From Streptomyces sp. Edi4 (GTDB taxonomy: Bacteria; Actinomycetota; Actinomycetes; Streptomycetales; Streptomycetaceae): a stretch of DNA of 64,000 nt. Shown piece by piece: positions 25,444 through 36,440 of this stretch (positions are counted from its first letter, which is position 1; every line of letters begins with the position of its first letter). Where the stretch lies: assembly GCF_040253615.1 (NCBI RefSeq), contig NZ_JBEJGY010000004.1, positions 3,782,001 through 3,846,000 of the forward strand. The letters are read 5' to 3'. The translations under genes and the position numbers were made by a program. The notes beneath the pieces are model-generated. The model saw nothing but the letters and a program-made list of their open reading frames with translations, had not been told where the DNA came from and made no database searches.

Positions 25444-26634
25444 ATGGCCGTCATGACCTCCAGCGCGCGCCCTCTCCTCAACCGCAGCCTCGCCGAGTTC
25501 GGGACGACGATCTTCGCCGAGATGTCCGCCCTTGCCCAGCGGACCGGGTCCGTCAACCTCGGCCAGGGCTTTCCCGACACCGACGGCCCCGAGGCCATCC
25601 GGGAGGCGGCGGTCCGGGCCCTGCGCGAGGGCCGGGGCAACCAGTACCCGCCGGGCCCCGGCGTGCCCGAACTGCGTGCCGCCGTCGCCGCGCACCAGGA
25701 ACGCTTCTACGGCCTGTCCTACGACCCCGACCACGAGGTCCTGGTCACCGCCGGTGCCACGGAGGCGATCGCCGCCGCCCTGCTCGCCCTGGTCGAACCG
25801 GGCGACGAGGTCATCGCCCTCGAGCCGTACTACGACTCCTACGCCGCGTGCGTGGCGATGGCGGGCGGCACCCGGGTGCCCGTCACCCTGCGCCCCGCCG
25901 AGGGACGTTACGTCCTGGACCTGGACGAGCTGCGCGCCGCCGTCACCCCCCGCACCCGCCTGCTCCTGCTCAACACCCCGCACAACCCGACCGGCACGGT
26001 CCTGACCCGCGCCGAGCTCACCGCCGTCGCGGAGCTGGCGTGCGAGCGCGATCTGCTGGTGATCACGGACGAGGTGTACGAGCACCTGGTCTTCGACGGG
26101 GCCGAGCACATCCCGCTCGCCTCGCTGCCCGGCATGCGCGAGCGCACCGTCACCATCGGCTCGGCGGGCAAGACGTTCTCGTTCACGGGCTGGAAGGTCG
26201 GCTGGGTGACGGCCGCGCCCGCCCTCGTGGCCGCGGTCCGCTCGGCCAAGCAGTTCCTGACGTACGTCGCCTCGGGGCCCTTCCAGTACGCCGTGGCCGA
26301 GGCGCTGCGGCTGCCCGACGCCTACTTCGAGGCCTTCCGCGCCGACCACCAGGCCAAGCGGGACCTGCTGAGCGACGGGCTCGCGGCGGCCGGGTTCGCG
26401 GTGTTCCGGCCGGCCGGGACGTACTTCGTGACCACCGACGTGCGCCCGCTCGGGGAGCGCGACGGCGTGGCGTTCTGCCGCTCGCTGCCCGAGCGCTGCG
26501 GCGTGGTGGCGATCCCCAACGCGGTCTTCTACGACCACCGCGACGAGGGCGCCCCGTTCGTCCGGTTCGCCTTCTGCAAGCGGACGGAGGTCCTGGAGGA
26601 CGCGGTGGGCCGCCTCAAGGCGCTGGCCGGCTAG
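25444..26634 (+). CDS. PLP-dependent aminotransferase (class I/II)
   Basis: 396 residues (ATG at 25444; a second ATG at 25453). Fold-type I features: NLGQGFPDTDGPEAI, NQYPPGPGVPELR, the NTPHNPTGTVL loop, ITDEVYEHLVFDG, and the PLP-Lys in TIGSAGKTFSFTGWKVGW. It most resembles the KAT/DapC/YbdL group, which transaminate kynurenine, methionine or N-succinyl-diaminopimelate. The exact substrate is not decidable from sequence, and the kynA/kynU genes are 11 kb away. Confidence 0.9.
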   Translation: MAVMTSSARPLLNRSLAEFGTTIFAEMSALAQRTGSVNLGQGFPDTDGPEAIREAAVRALREGRGNQYPPGPGVPELRAAVAAHQERFYGLSYDPDHEVLVTAGATEAIAAALLALVEPGDEVIALEPYYDSYAACVAMAGGTRVPVTLRPAEGRYVLDLDELRAAVTPRTRLLLLNTPHNPTGTVLTRAELTAVAELACERDLLVITDEVYEHLVFDGAEHIPLASLPGMRERTVTIGSAGKTFSFTGWKVGWVTAAPALVAAVRSAKQFLTYVASGPFQYAVAEALRLPDAYFEAFRADHQAKRDLLSDGLAAAGFAVFRPAGTYFVTTDVRPLGERDGVAFCRSLPERCGVVAIPNAVFYDHRDEGAPFVRFAFCKRTEVLEDAVGRLKALAG

Positions 26635-26705
26635 CGCGTCGAATGGACGTGTGGACGCGGGGCCAGGCTTTTCGACCGGGCCCCGGCCTGCACGGGTACG
26701 ACGGT

Positions 26706-27056
26706 CTACTCAGTGTCCTTGGGGTGCCGAAGGGACGCGTAGACCAGGATGACGGTCGAAGTTTCGGGACTGATCAGGTAGCGCACCCGTCCGCCGCTCG
26801 TGACCTCGAACTCCCACTGGTCCAGCGCGGATCCCTTCCACTCCTTCGTGGCGAGTTTCCCGCGGAGCTGATGCTGGCGATTCCAGTTCTCACGCGACAG
26901 TGGGTCGGTGCGCAACGCCTCCAGACATCGGTGGGCACTAGGCAGCGCCGCGCGGCACAGCTCCTCCCAACCCGTCACCGCCTCCGTGGTCCCGAAGACC
27001 ACGTTCCACCCGCTCAGGGGTGGAACGCTGACACGGTCGCCCTTCTTCGGGCTCAC
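26706..27056 (-). CDS. Putative RelE-like toxin of a TA pair
   Basis: 116 residues from the GTG at 27056, overlapping the upstream partner as GTGA. The size, basic charge and strand pattern (WNRQHQLRGKLATKEWKG, LDQWEFEVTSGGRVRYLI, STVILVYASLRHPKDTE) resemble RelE/ParE-type toxins, in which the final strands end in a GxRVxYxI...VxLxxxxxHP layout. Gene order (antitoxin first, overlapping) supports this. The family call is by pattern only. Confidence 0.6.
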   Translation of the reverse strand: MSPKKGDRVSVPPLSGWNVVFGTTEAVTGWEELCRAALPSAHRCLEALRTDPLSRENWNRQHQLRGKLATKEWKGSALDQWEFEVTSGGRVRYLISPETSTVILVYASLRHPKDTE

Positions 27057-27538
27057 CCGCCCGCCTCGACCGGTCCCAGGTCCTCCCCGTCGAGGGGGCG
27101 CAGCGCTTCCTTGAACTGGTCCGGATCAGCGTAGATGCGAGCAGTCGCCCTCCAGGAGACGAGCGCACGGTGCACGGCCTCCCTGGCACCCAGCTCCGCC
27201 GCATCGGAAAGCGCTCCCAGAAGCTCCACGGTGAACGCGCGCATCTCTTCGGCATCGAGATGCCGCACCCAGGGGAAGACCTCCGGCAGCGCCAACAGGA
27301 GCGACCGGGCTCCGTCATCGTGCTTCATCAGCGCGAGAAAGAGCCGGGACGCCGTCGCGAGATTCTCCTCCGTGCGCTCCGCATGCAGGGCGGTCGTCAG
27401 CACCATGTCGGGGGCGTCCCGATGCGTGACACGCAGAGCACCGAGGGCGGCGGCCCGGGCGGCCACCGCCTTCGGATTTCTTGACAAGTCGGTGAACGAG
27501 ACCGACTCGGGCTCGGCTCCCAGGTAAGCAAGGCTCAT
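27053..27538 (-). CDS. Putative Phd/YefM-like antitoxin with helical C-terminus
   Basis: 161 residues. The first 55 (VSFTDLSRNPKAVAARAAALGALRV, then DAPDMVLTTA; the first run is given in part) resemble a Phd/YefM DNA-binding domain. The rest is mostly helical (EENLATASRLFLALMKHDDG, AFTVELLGALSDAAELGAREAVHRAL) and longer than in usual 80-90-residue antitoxins. It precedes and overlaps the toxin-like gene. Autorepression is expected from the family but unproven. Confidence 0.58.
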   Translation of the reverse strand: MSLAYLGAEPESVSFTDLSRNPKAVAARAAALGALRVTHRDAPDMVLTTALHAERTEENLATASRLFLALMKHDDGARSLLLALPEVFPWVRHLDAEEMRAFTVELLGALSDAAELGAREAVHRALVSWRATARIYADPDQFKEALRPLDGEDLGPVEAGG

Positions 27539-27825
27539 GCTCAGACTGTACTCAGATTACGTTCTGATCGCCAGCTTTGTCTGGCTCAGGCGCCGGCCCG
27601 CCGGCGCGCCACCCGCGCCCCGCCCGCACCGCCCGGTGGGGCGTGCCACCACCCGGTCGGGGGCGCTGCGGTCGCGCCGGGTGCGATCCGCGCGGAGGGT
27701 CGGTCTGACCGGCCACGCGCCCTCGGGTGCCCCGTGGGCGGCCGGCCGGACCGACCACGCGCGCCCGGAGGTGCCCCCTGTCCGCCGAGATCCCCGCCCC
27801 CGCCGCCGCCGGGACCCTCGGGAGC
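27539..27825. other. Intergenic region between TA pair and mannosyltransferase
   Basis: No gene is supported. The stretch is low-complexity GGCC/CCGG-rich DNA between divergent genes. A GGAGG about 7 bases before a CTG at 27778 could start the next gene earlier than the ATG at 27826. Confidence 0.4.
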
Positions 27826-28953
27826 ATGGGCGCGGCGCCCTGGATTGCCGCGCTGCGCCGGGCCGCGCCCGCGCTCGGGCTCTTCGCCGCGGCGCGGCTG
27901 AGCGGCCTGCTCGTGCTCGTGGCGGCGGCCCACCACCGGGGCATCTCACCGCGTGCGCGCCTCGCCACCGCGTGGGACGCCGACTGGTACACCCGGATCG
28001 CCGCCCACGGCTATGGCCGCACCCTGTTCTGGCCGGACGGCACGGTCCAGAGCGACCTGGCGTTCTTCCCGCTCCATCCGGCCCTGATCCGCGCCGTGAC
28101 CACCGTCCTTCCGGTCACCGGCGGCACGGCGGGCCTGCTGGTGTCCTGGACGGCGGCGGCCGCGGCCGCGTGCGGGATCTATCTGCTCGGTGAGCGCCTG
28201 TACGGGCGGCGGGTGGGCACCGTGCTGGTGCTCCTGTGGGGGCTGCTCCCGCACTCCGTCGTCCTGACGATGGCCTACACCGAGCCCGTGATGACCGCGT
28301 TCGCCGCGTGGTCGCTGTGGGCGGTCGTGACGCGCCGCTGGGTGTGGGCGGGCTCGCTCGCGCTGCTGGCGGGCCTGTCCCGGCCGAACGCGGTCGCGGT
28401 CGCCGCCGCCGTCATGGCGGCGGCGGGGTGGGAGCTGTGGCGCAGGGGGTGGCGGGCCCGGCGGCCGTGGGCGGGCGCGCTGCTCGCGCCGCTCGGCTGG
28501 TGCGGCTACGTGCTGTGGGTGGGGGCGCGCGAGGGCGATGTGTTCGGCGGTTACTTCGCGGTGCAGGCGGGCTGGACGTCCCGGTTCGACTTCGGCGCGG
28601 GCTCGCTGGCCTTCGTCGAACGGCTCACGCGGGTCCCCCACGATCTGGGGTTCCCGATGGCCGCGCTGATCACCGGCGTGTTCGCGGTGCTCCTCGCGCT
28701 GTACGTCCTGGACCGGCCTTCGCTGCCGCTCGCGGTGTACTCGGCGGTCCTGGTGGTGATCGCGGTGGGCGGCGCGGGCTACTTCGAGTCCAAACCGCGC
28801 TTCCTGCTCCCCGCCTTCCCGCTGCTCCTGCCGGTGGCGCTCGCGCTGACGAGAGCCCGGCCCAGGGCCGCGGTCGCGGTGACCGTCGCCCTGGCCGGGC
28901 TCTCGTTCGGCTACGGCGCCTATCTGCTGACGCTGGCCACGATGGCGCTGTGA
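27826..28953 (+). CDS. PIG-V-like membrane mannosyltransferase
   Basis: About 375 residues from the ATG at 27826; the true start may lie up to 99 bases upstream. Ten or so membrane helices and the luminal-type WDADWYTRIAAHGY loop with its Asp pair match GT-C glycosyltransferases of the PIG-V family, with YTEPVMTAFAAWSLWA and SRPNAVAVA as further family sequence. In actinobacteria such enzymes use polyprenyl-phosphate mannose for lipoglycan or protein mannosylation outside the membrane. The acceptor is unknown. Confidence 0.82.
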   Translation: MGAAPWIAALRRAAPALGLFAAARLSGLLVLVAAAHHRGISPRARLATAWDADWYTRIAAHGYGRTLFWPDGTVQSDLAFFPLHPALIRAVTTVLPVTGGTAGLLVSWTAAAAAACGIYLLGERLYGRRVGTVLVLLWGLLPHSVVLTMAYTEPVMTAFAAWSLWAVVTRRWVWAGSLALLAGLSRPNAVAVAAAVMAAAGWELWRRGWRARRPWAGALLAPLGWCGYVLWVGAREGDVFGGYFAVQAGWTSRFDFGAGSLAFVERLTRVPHDLGFPMAALITGVFAVLLALYVLDRPSLPLAVYSAVLVVIAVGGAGYFESKPRFLLPAFPLLLPVALALTRARPRAAVAVTVALAGLSFGYGAYLLTLATMAL

Positions 28954-28969
28954 GGCGCCGGCGGCCGGA

Positions 28970-29512
28970 TCACTCCGCGTCGGCCGCCCCGGGCGCTTCG
29001 CCCTCGCCGCCGTCGACGTCCTTCTCCAGGCCCAGCTGCTCGACGAGCCACTTGTCGAACTCGATCGAGGCGCGCACCCAGCTCACCGTGGAGGACACGA
29101 AGTGCTCCAGGGCGACCCCGGTGCCGATCAGCATCTGCGCCTCGCCGATGAGGCGCACGGTGCCGTCGTCGTGGGTGTGCGTGTAGATCTTGGGCCACAG
29201 GGTGCGGCGGTTCCAGTCGTCGATCGACTCCAGGATCTGGACCTTGTCGTCGATGCTGTGCGGCCGGTCGTAGAACGTCCGCACCGAGAAGACCTGCTGG
29301 TCGTCCTCGCCGCGGAACATGAAGTACGTACGGAAATCCTCCCACGGCGCGGCGAGGTCACCCTCGTCGTCCACGACGTACTTGAGCTCCATCTGGTCCA
29401 GGAGCTGCTTCACCAGGTCCTGGTCGGGAACGATGGGGCCGGACGGCTGGGCGCCGGGCTGCGGGCCGGGCTGAGCCCCGAAATTCGGAATCGAGGACGG
29501 GTCGATGGTCAT
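28970..29512 (-). CDS. YbjN-domain protein
   Basis: 180 residues. A Pro/Gln-rich N-terminus (FGAQPGPQPGAQPSGP) is followed by the YbjN domain (YVVDDEGDLAAPWED, YFMFRGEDDQQVFSVRTF, LESIDDWNRRTLWPKIYTH, HFVSSTVSWVRASIEFDKWL). The fold resembles type III secretion chaperones, but the actinobacterial members have no known role. It is convergent with the mannosyltransferase gene, 16 bases away. Confidence 0.9.
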   Translation of the reverse strand: MTIDPSSIPNFGAQPGPQPGAQPSGPIVPDQDLVKQLLDQMELKYVVDDEGDLAAPWEDFRTYFMFRGEDDQQVFSVRTFYDRPHSIDDKVQILESIDDWNRRTLWPKIYTHTHDDGTVRLIGEAQMLIGTGVALEHFVSSTVSWVRASIEFDKWLVEQLGLEKDVDGGEGEAPGAADAE

Positions 29513-29669
29513 CGTGAATCTTCCTTCGTACGGTTCCGGTCATCCTCCCCCATGCCGGGGCAGGACTGGCAAGCCCCGTCCCCGGGTATCCGCTCCCGGC
29601 TGACTCAATCGGACCCGGGTGGCCGGATGTGCCCGGGGGCGGGAAGGCGCCGGGCCGCGGAAGCCGCCG

Positions 29670-32273
<2,604 letters not shown>

Positions 32274-32346
32274 GTGCGTTCGCTCCTCCTCGTCGTACGT
32301 CGTCGGTCATGACGGCCCTGCCTATGACCCTTCCAACGTACACAAA

Positions 32347-32367
32347 GTTGAGTCCATTCCGCTCAAG
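32347..32367. promoter_or_regulatory. HspR-binding HAIR element of clpB
   Basis: GTTGAGT-N7-GCTCAAG, against the known HspR consensus CTTGAGT-N7-ACTCAAG: one mismatch in each half. It lies 74 bases upstream of the clpB ATG and 38 bases before the divergent PPOX gene. Confidence 0.85.
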
Positions 32368-32404
32368 GCAGGGAGCGGGGTGCGCGGGGGCTAGGTTTCA
32401 CCCC

Positions 32405-32815
32405 ATGGCCATCGATGTACGCATGCCCGGTGAGGGCTATCTCAGCTTCTGGCGCGAGCGCCACATCTGCACGTTGACGACGCACCGGCCCGACGGCTCG
32501 CCGCATGTGGTGCCGGTCGGGGCGACCTACGACCCGGAGGCGGGCATCGCGCGGGTGATCACGAGTGGGACCAGCCGCAAGGCGGCCAACGTGGCGGCGG
32601 CCGCGGCGGCGGACCCGCTGGGCGCGCGGGTGGCGCTCTGCCAGCTTCAGGGCGCGCGCTGGGCGACCCTGGAGGGCCGGGCGTTCGTGCGCACGGAGCC
32701 CGAGCTGATCGCGGACGCGGAGGCGCGGTACGCGGAGCGCTACCGCACGCCCCGGGTCAACCCGGAGCGGGTGCTGATCGAGATCAGGCTGACCCGGGCC
32801 ATGGGCAACGCCTGA
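32405..32815 (+). CDS. PPOX-class (probable F420-dependent) oxidoreductase
   Basis: 136 residues from the ATG at 32405. It is a split-barrel flavin/deazaflavin fold: YLSFWRERHICTLTTHRPDGSPHVVPVG, then ITSGTSRKAANVAA and WATLEGRAFV, in the manner of small F420-dependent PPOX proteins of actinobacteria. The substrate is unknown. It is divergent from clpB, and the HAIR element lies between them, so heat-shock control is possible. Confidence 0.85.
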   Translation: MAIDVRMPGEGYLSFWRERHICTLTTHRPDGSPHVVPVGATYDPEAGIARVITSGTSRKAANVAAAAAADPLGARVALCQLQGARWATLEGRAFVRTEPELIADAEARYAERYRTPRVNPERVLIEIRLTRAMGNA

Positions 32816-32841
32816 GAGGGCCGCGGGCCGGGCCCGGGCAG

Positions 32842-32885
32842 CACAGCGGCGCCACCGTGTTCAGGTCCACGATGGCGCCGCTGTG
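32842..32885. terminator. Strong bidirectional terminator hairpin
   Basis: Arms 32842-32859 and 32868-32885 are complementary over 18 bases with a single mismatch and an 8-base loop. It sits between the convergent PPOX and Rieske-like genes. Confidence 0.8.
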
Positions 32886-32927
32886 TGGGGGAAGCACCTG
32901 CGCGATGTACAACGACGGGGGATCGCG

Positions 32928-33260
32928 TCAGGCACTGCGGGGGGTGGCGGTGGATGAATCGGGTTGAGCCTCCGACTCGAAAAGCTGATGGTCACGCTGG
33001 TCGAGGTTGACGAAGACCATGCCGTAGCGGACCACGCAGCGGATGGGCTGCGGCGCCCCGCGCGGCCGGCGCAGGCACCGGTAGGCACGGACGTCTTCAT
33101 CGTCCTCACGGGCGATCAGGACGGGCTCACCGAGCAGGGTGACCATCAACGAATCGCCACGGTGGGGGACTGCTGTGGCGAGGTCGATGAAATGCCACCC
33201 AGAGCGGTAGGCCGTGGCCATTTCGCGACGAAAAGTACGGTCGTCAGGCGGGAAGCTCAT
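32928..33260 (-). CDS. Short Rieske-like protein without an obvious 2Fe-2S site
   Basis: 110 residues. Residues 15-90 follow the start of a Rieske oxygenase (YRSGWHFIDLA, GDSLMVTLLGEPVLIAREDD, DVRAYRCLRRPRGAPQPIRC, VVRYGMVFVNLD). Where a functional domain has C-x-H-R-G this protein reads RRPRG, and the second C-x2-H pair is absent, so no cluster is expected. The ATG overlaps the stop of the DITWE-repeat gene (ATGA), linking the two. The Rieske relationship is my own alignment by eye; the function is unknown. Confidence 0.6.
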   Translation of the reverse strand: MSFPPDDRTFRREMATAYRSGWHFIDLATAVPHRGDSLMVTLLGEPVLIAREDDEDVRAYRCLRRPRGAPQPIRCVVRYGMVFVNLDQRDHQLFESEAQPDSSTATPRSA

Positions 33261-33550
33261 GCGACAGCACCCGCGGGAGCGTCCTCCCAGGTGATGTCAC
33301 CGGGCGCCGCACCCTTGGGCGCGGTCTCCCAGGTGATGTCACCGGGCGCGGCCTTGGGCGCCACCTCCCAGGTGATGTCACCGGCTATGGTCGCGACCTT
33401 GGGTGCGATCTCCCAGGTGATGTCCGACGCGGTCGTGACATCCGCCTTCGCGGGGTGGGACTCCCAAGTGATGTCCCCAGGCGCCGAGAGAGCGCAGAGA
33501 GCAGCCGCCACAACGGCTGTCGTGCTTAGTGCTCGAACCATCCTGCTCAT
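33257..33550 (-). CDS. Secreted small protein with five DITWE repeats
   Basis: 97 residues from the ATG at 33550, with GGTGGAG about 8 bases upstream. A Sec-type signal peptide (MSRMVRALSTTAVVAAALCA, cleavage near ALSA) precedes a mature chain of about 73 residues. That chain contains D-I-T-W-E five times in the pattern [GS]DITWE-x-[AH]-P, every 13-18 residues. Each repeat has one Trp, and no Cys is left in the mature part. It overlaps the Rieske-like gene and is divergent from a TrmB/LuxR-type regulator. It looks like a multi-copy peptide precursor or a repeated surface ligand. I do not recognise a named family. Confidence 0.78.
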   Translation of the reverse strand: MSRMVRALSTTAVVAAALCALSAPGDITWESHPAKADVTTASDITWEIAPKVATIAGDITWEVAPKAAPGDITWETAPKGAAPGDITWEDAPAGAVA

Positions 33551-33681
33551 GGCCGATCTCCACCTCTTTTGATCATTACCTCCCCCCGCGGATACGACGA
33601 TGGCTCACTCCGACCACTTGCACCAGCGCGGCCAGGCATCATGTTCCTGTAATTCAAAAGCATGAGGGGGGTGCAACTAGG

Positions 33682-34659
33682 TTGAAACAGGGGCATATAG
33701 GACACGATCACGGCCCGGTCGATCTGTGCGAGACGGGGACGGCGCTGTACGCCCTCGCCCTGCGTACGGGCGGGATTTCCCGGTCGGACGCCGAGGCCGC
33801 CCCGTGCCTGACCGACCTCACCCTGCTGCGCCCCGATCCGGACGACGCCGAACTGCTGCGCCCGGTTCCCCCCACGGTGGTGCTCAACTCGCTGACGCAG
33901 CCCCTGGAACGGGAGATCGAGGAGCGCAGAAGACTCTCCATCGCCCTGGCCGGCACGTTCGAGCCGTTCATGGCGATCGCGACCCCCGACCGCTCCGGCA
34001 CCCACGCGATCACGGTCCTCGAAGGCCTCGAACTGATCAACGCGACCCTCGACCGCGTCATCGACGAGTGCACCGACGAGCTCCTGGTCATCCAGCCCGG
34101 CAGCGGACGCAGGCCCGAGAGCTTCGAGGCGGGGCTGCGCCGCATCGAACCCCTGGTGGCGCGCGGCGTCGAGATGCGCACCCTCTACCAGCACACCGCC
34201 CGCCACCACTCCGCCACCATCGGCTACGTGGAACGGATCGCGCCGTACGGGCTCGAGGTGCGCACCCTCGAAGAGATCATCGACCGGCTCATCATCATGG
34301 ACCGGAAGATCGCCTTCATCCCGGCCCGCAGCGACCGCCAAGTCGCCCTGGAACTGCGCCACGAAGGGCTCGTGCAGTATCTGGTCGGCGTCTTCGACCA
34401 GTTCTGGCAGTCCGCCGTGCCCTGGGACGACGAGGTCCCCTACCACCTGGAGACGGCCGGCATCACCGGCGTCCAGCGCTCCATCGCCAAGCTCCTGGTG
34501 GAGGGCCACGTGGACGAGGCCATAGCCCGCAGGCTCGGGATGAACGTACGCACCTGCCGCGCGCACATCGCCAAGCTCGCCGCCGCGCTCGGCAGCGGCA
34601 GCCGGGCCCAACTCGGCTTCCTCATCGCCCAGTCGGGCATCCTGGACCAGGACGCCTGA
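33682..34659 (+). CDS. TrmB/LuxR-type one-component regulator (locus 1)
   Basis: About 325 residues if translation begins at the TTG at 33682. No ATG or GTG in this frame lies nearby, so the start is uncertain. The N-terminal region is a helix-turn-helix-like domain (ALYALALRTGGISRSDAEAA), then a helix (REIEERRRLSIALAG). A PLD-like central domain follows (ELLVIQPGSG, VEMRTLYQHTARHH, IIMDRKIAFIPAR), and a C-terminal LuxR-type helix-turn-helix (LLVEGHVDEAIARRLGMN, RTCRAHIAKLAAALGSGSRA). No receiver domain is present. It has the same layout as the gene at 53647-54642. Confidence 0.82.
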   Translation: MKQGHIGHDHGPVDLCETGTALYALALRTGGISRSDAEAAPCLTDLTLLRPDPDDAELLRPVPPTVVLNSLTQPLEREIEERRRLSIALAGTFEPFMAIATPDRSGTHAITVLEGLELINATLDRVIDECTDELLVIQPGSGRRPESFEAGLRRIEPLVARGVEMRTLYQHTARHHSATIGYVERIAPYGLEVRTLEEIIDRLIIMDRKIAFIPARSDRQVALELRHEGLVQYLVGVFDQFWQSAVPWDDEVPYHLETAGITGVQRSIAKLLVEGHVDEAIARRLGMNVRTCRAHIAKLAAALGSGSRAQLGFLIAQSGILDQDA

Positions 34660-34696
34660 GGCCCGCCGCCCCCCACAAGGGGAACGACGGGCCTCA
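34657..34696. terminator. Terminator between locus-1 regulator and hspR
   Basis: Perfect nine-base arms TGAGGCCCG (34657-34665) and CGGGCCTCA (34688-34696); the left arm includes the regulator's stop codon. It lies between convergent genes and may serve both. Confidence 0.6.
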
Positions 34697-34738
34697 CAGG
34701 GGGCGCTGGGGCCCCGGAGAGCCCTGCGGCTACCCCGA

Positions 34739-35206
34739 CTACTCCGACGTCCGCTTGGGCCGCCACACGACCAGCGCGCCGGCCTGCTGGACGTCCTGAT
34801 AGGGCACGAGGTCGCGCCGGTAGGAGGCATGCACCTGGGCCTCGCGCTGCTGCATCGCCACGGCCGCGCCCTCGACGGCGCCGGCCAGCTCCGCCACCCG
34901 CGCCTGGAGCGCCGCGACCTGGTTCTCCAGCTCGATGATGCGCTTGATGCCCGCCAGGTTGATGCCCTCGGTCTGCGACAACTGCTGCACCGTACGCAGC
35001 AGTTCGATGTCGCGGGCCGAATAGCGCCGACCGCGCCCGGCCGTGCGGTCGGGCGAGACCAGGCCGAGGCGGTCGTACTGCCGCAGGGTCTGCGGGTGCA
35101 GACCGGAGAGCTGGGCCGCCACCGAGATGACGTACACCGGGGTCTCGTCGGTCAGCTCGTACGCCCGGCCGCCGAAGGGCGGCTGGCGACGCTGGCGGGG
35201 GTCCAT
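34739..35206 (-). CDS. hspR: Heat-shock repressor HspR
   Basis: 155 residues, MerR superfamily. The winged helix VYVISVAAQLSGLHPQTLRQ YDRLGLVSP (split here) and the GRRYSARDIELLRTVQQL region are typical, and a coiled segment follows (IKRIIELENQVAALQARVAE). HspR binds HAIR repeats with DnaK as co-repressor. Three HAIR-like sites are in this window (upstream of dnaK and clpB). It is the last gene of the dnaK operon, one base after dnaJ. Confidence 0.97.
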   Translation of the reverse strand: MDPRQRRQPPFGGRAYELTDETPVYVISVAAQLSGLHPQTLRQYDRLGLVSPDRTAGRGRRYSARDIELLRTVQQLSQTEGINLAGIKRIIELENQVAALQARVAELAGAVEGAAVAMQQREAQVHASYRRDLVPYQDVQQAGALVVWRPKRTSE

Positions 35207-35207
35207 C

Positions 35208-36395
35208 TCATGCTCCCTTCACGGCCTGGAACAGCTCGGCCCGCGGGTCCTGGCCCGCGGTGGCGTCGCGGAAGGTCTCCAAGGCCTCGCGGGCCTTGTC
35301 GTCCAGCTCCTTGGGCACGGCCACCTCGACCGTGACGAGCAGGTCGCCCCGGGTGCCGTCCTTGCGGACCGCGCCCTTGCCGCGGGCCCGCATCGTACGG
35401 CCGTTGGGGGTGCCCGCGGGCAGCTTCAGGGTGACCGGCGGGCCGCTGAGCGTGGGCACCTTGACCTCGGCTCCCAGCGCGGCCTCCGTGAAGGTGACCG
35501 GCACCGTGACCGTGAGGTTGTCGTCCTTGCGCCCGAACACCGGGTGCGCGTCGACGTGCACCACCACGTACAAGTCGCCCGCAGGGCCGCCCCGTTCGCC
35601 CGGCGCGCCCTTGCCGCGCAGGCGGATGCGCTGGTTGTTGCTGACCCCGGCCGGGATGCGGACCTGCATGGTGCGCGAGGAACGCGCCCGGCCGCTGCCC
35701 TTGCAGACGTCGCACGGGTTCTCGGCGATCAGGCCCCGGCCCTTGCAGTCCACGCACGGGTCGGTCAGCGAGAAACCGCCGCCCGAGCCGCGCGAGACCT
35801 GGCCGGTGCCGACACAGGTCGGGCACACCCGGGGCGTGCCATTCTTGTCGCCGGTGCCCGAACAGGCCTTGCAGGGCGCCTGGCTGGAGAGCCGGATCGG
35901 GACCGTGGCGCCGTCGACCGCCTCGGTGAAGCTGAGCGTGACCTCGGACTCCAGGTCCTGGCCCCGGCGCGGCTGCGTGCGCTGGCCGGCGCCCGCGCCG
36001 CCCCGGTTGAACAGGCCGCCGAACACGTCGCCGAGGCCGCCGCCGAAGCCGCCCGCCCCCGCGCCGCCCCCGCCGGGCTGCTGCCCGCCGAACAGGTCAC
36101 CCAGGTCGAAGTTGAAGCTGCCGCCGCCCGCGCCGGGACCGGCCCGGAAGCCCCCGTTGCCGAAGAGGGCGCGCGCGTCGTCGTACTCCTTGCGCTTCTT
36201 GGGGTCGCCGAGGATGTCGTTGGCCTCGGAGATCTCCTTGAAGCGCTCCTCCGCCTTGGTGTCGCCCTTGTTGGCGTCGGGGTGGTTCTCGCGCGCCAGC
36301 TTGCGGTACGCCTTCTTGATCTCCGCGTCGGTGGCGTCCTTGGGGACGCCGAGAACCTTGTAGTAGTCCTTCTCGACGAAGTCCTTCGTGTTCAT
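35208..36395 (-). CDS. dnaJ: Chaperone DnaJ
   Basis: 395 residues. J-domain (1-75) with HPD in ARENHPDANKG; Gly/Phe-rich linker (about 85-145, GGFRAGPGAGGGSFNFDLGD); a zinc-binding region with four CxxCxGxG motifs (CKACSGTG, CPTCVGTG, CVDCKGRG, CDVCKGSG); then the C-terminal substrate domain. This is the DnaJ1 of the heat-shock operon, which stimulates the DnaK ATPase. The start is MNTKDFVEKDYYKVLG. Confidence 0.98.
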   Translation of the reverse strand: MNTKDFVEKDYYKVLGVPKDATDAEIKKAYRKLARENHPDANKGDTKAEERFKEISEANDILGDPKKRKEYDDARALFGNGGFRAGPGAGGGSFNFDLGDLFGGQQPGGGGAGAGGFGGGLGDVFGGLFNRGGAGAGQRTQPRRGQDLESEVTLSFTEAVDGATVPIRLSSQAPCKACSGTGDKNGTPRVCPTCVGTGQVSRGSGGGFSLTDPCVDCKGRGLIAENPCDVCKGSGRARSSRTMQVRIPAGVSNNQRIRLRGKGAPGERGGPAGDLYVVVHVDAHPVFGRKDDNLTVTVPVTFTEAALGAEVKVPTLSGPPVTLKLPAGTPNGRTMRARGKGAVRKDGTRGDLLVTVEVAVPKELDDKAREALETFRDATAGQDPRAELFQAVKGA

Positions 36396-36440
36396 CGACG
36401 TCCCTCCTTCCGGACGATCACTTCTTCGATGACCGCCGCG

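Noticed and set aside
33257..33550. Classical lanthipeptide or lasso-peptide precursor
   Set aside because: The mature part has no Cys, few Ser/Thr outside the repeat, and no modification enzymes nearby; only the repeat layout recalls a multi-core precursor.
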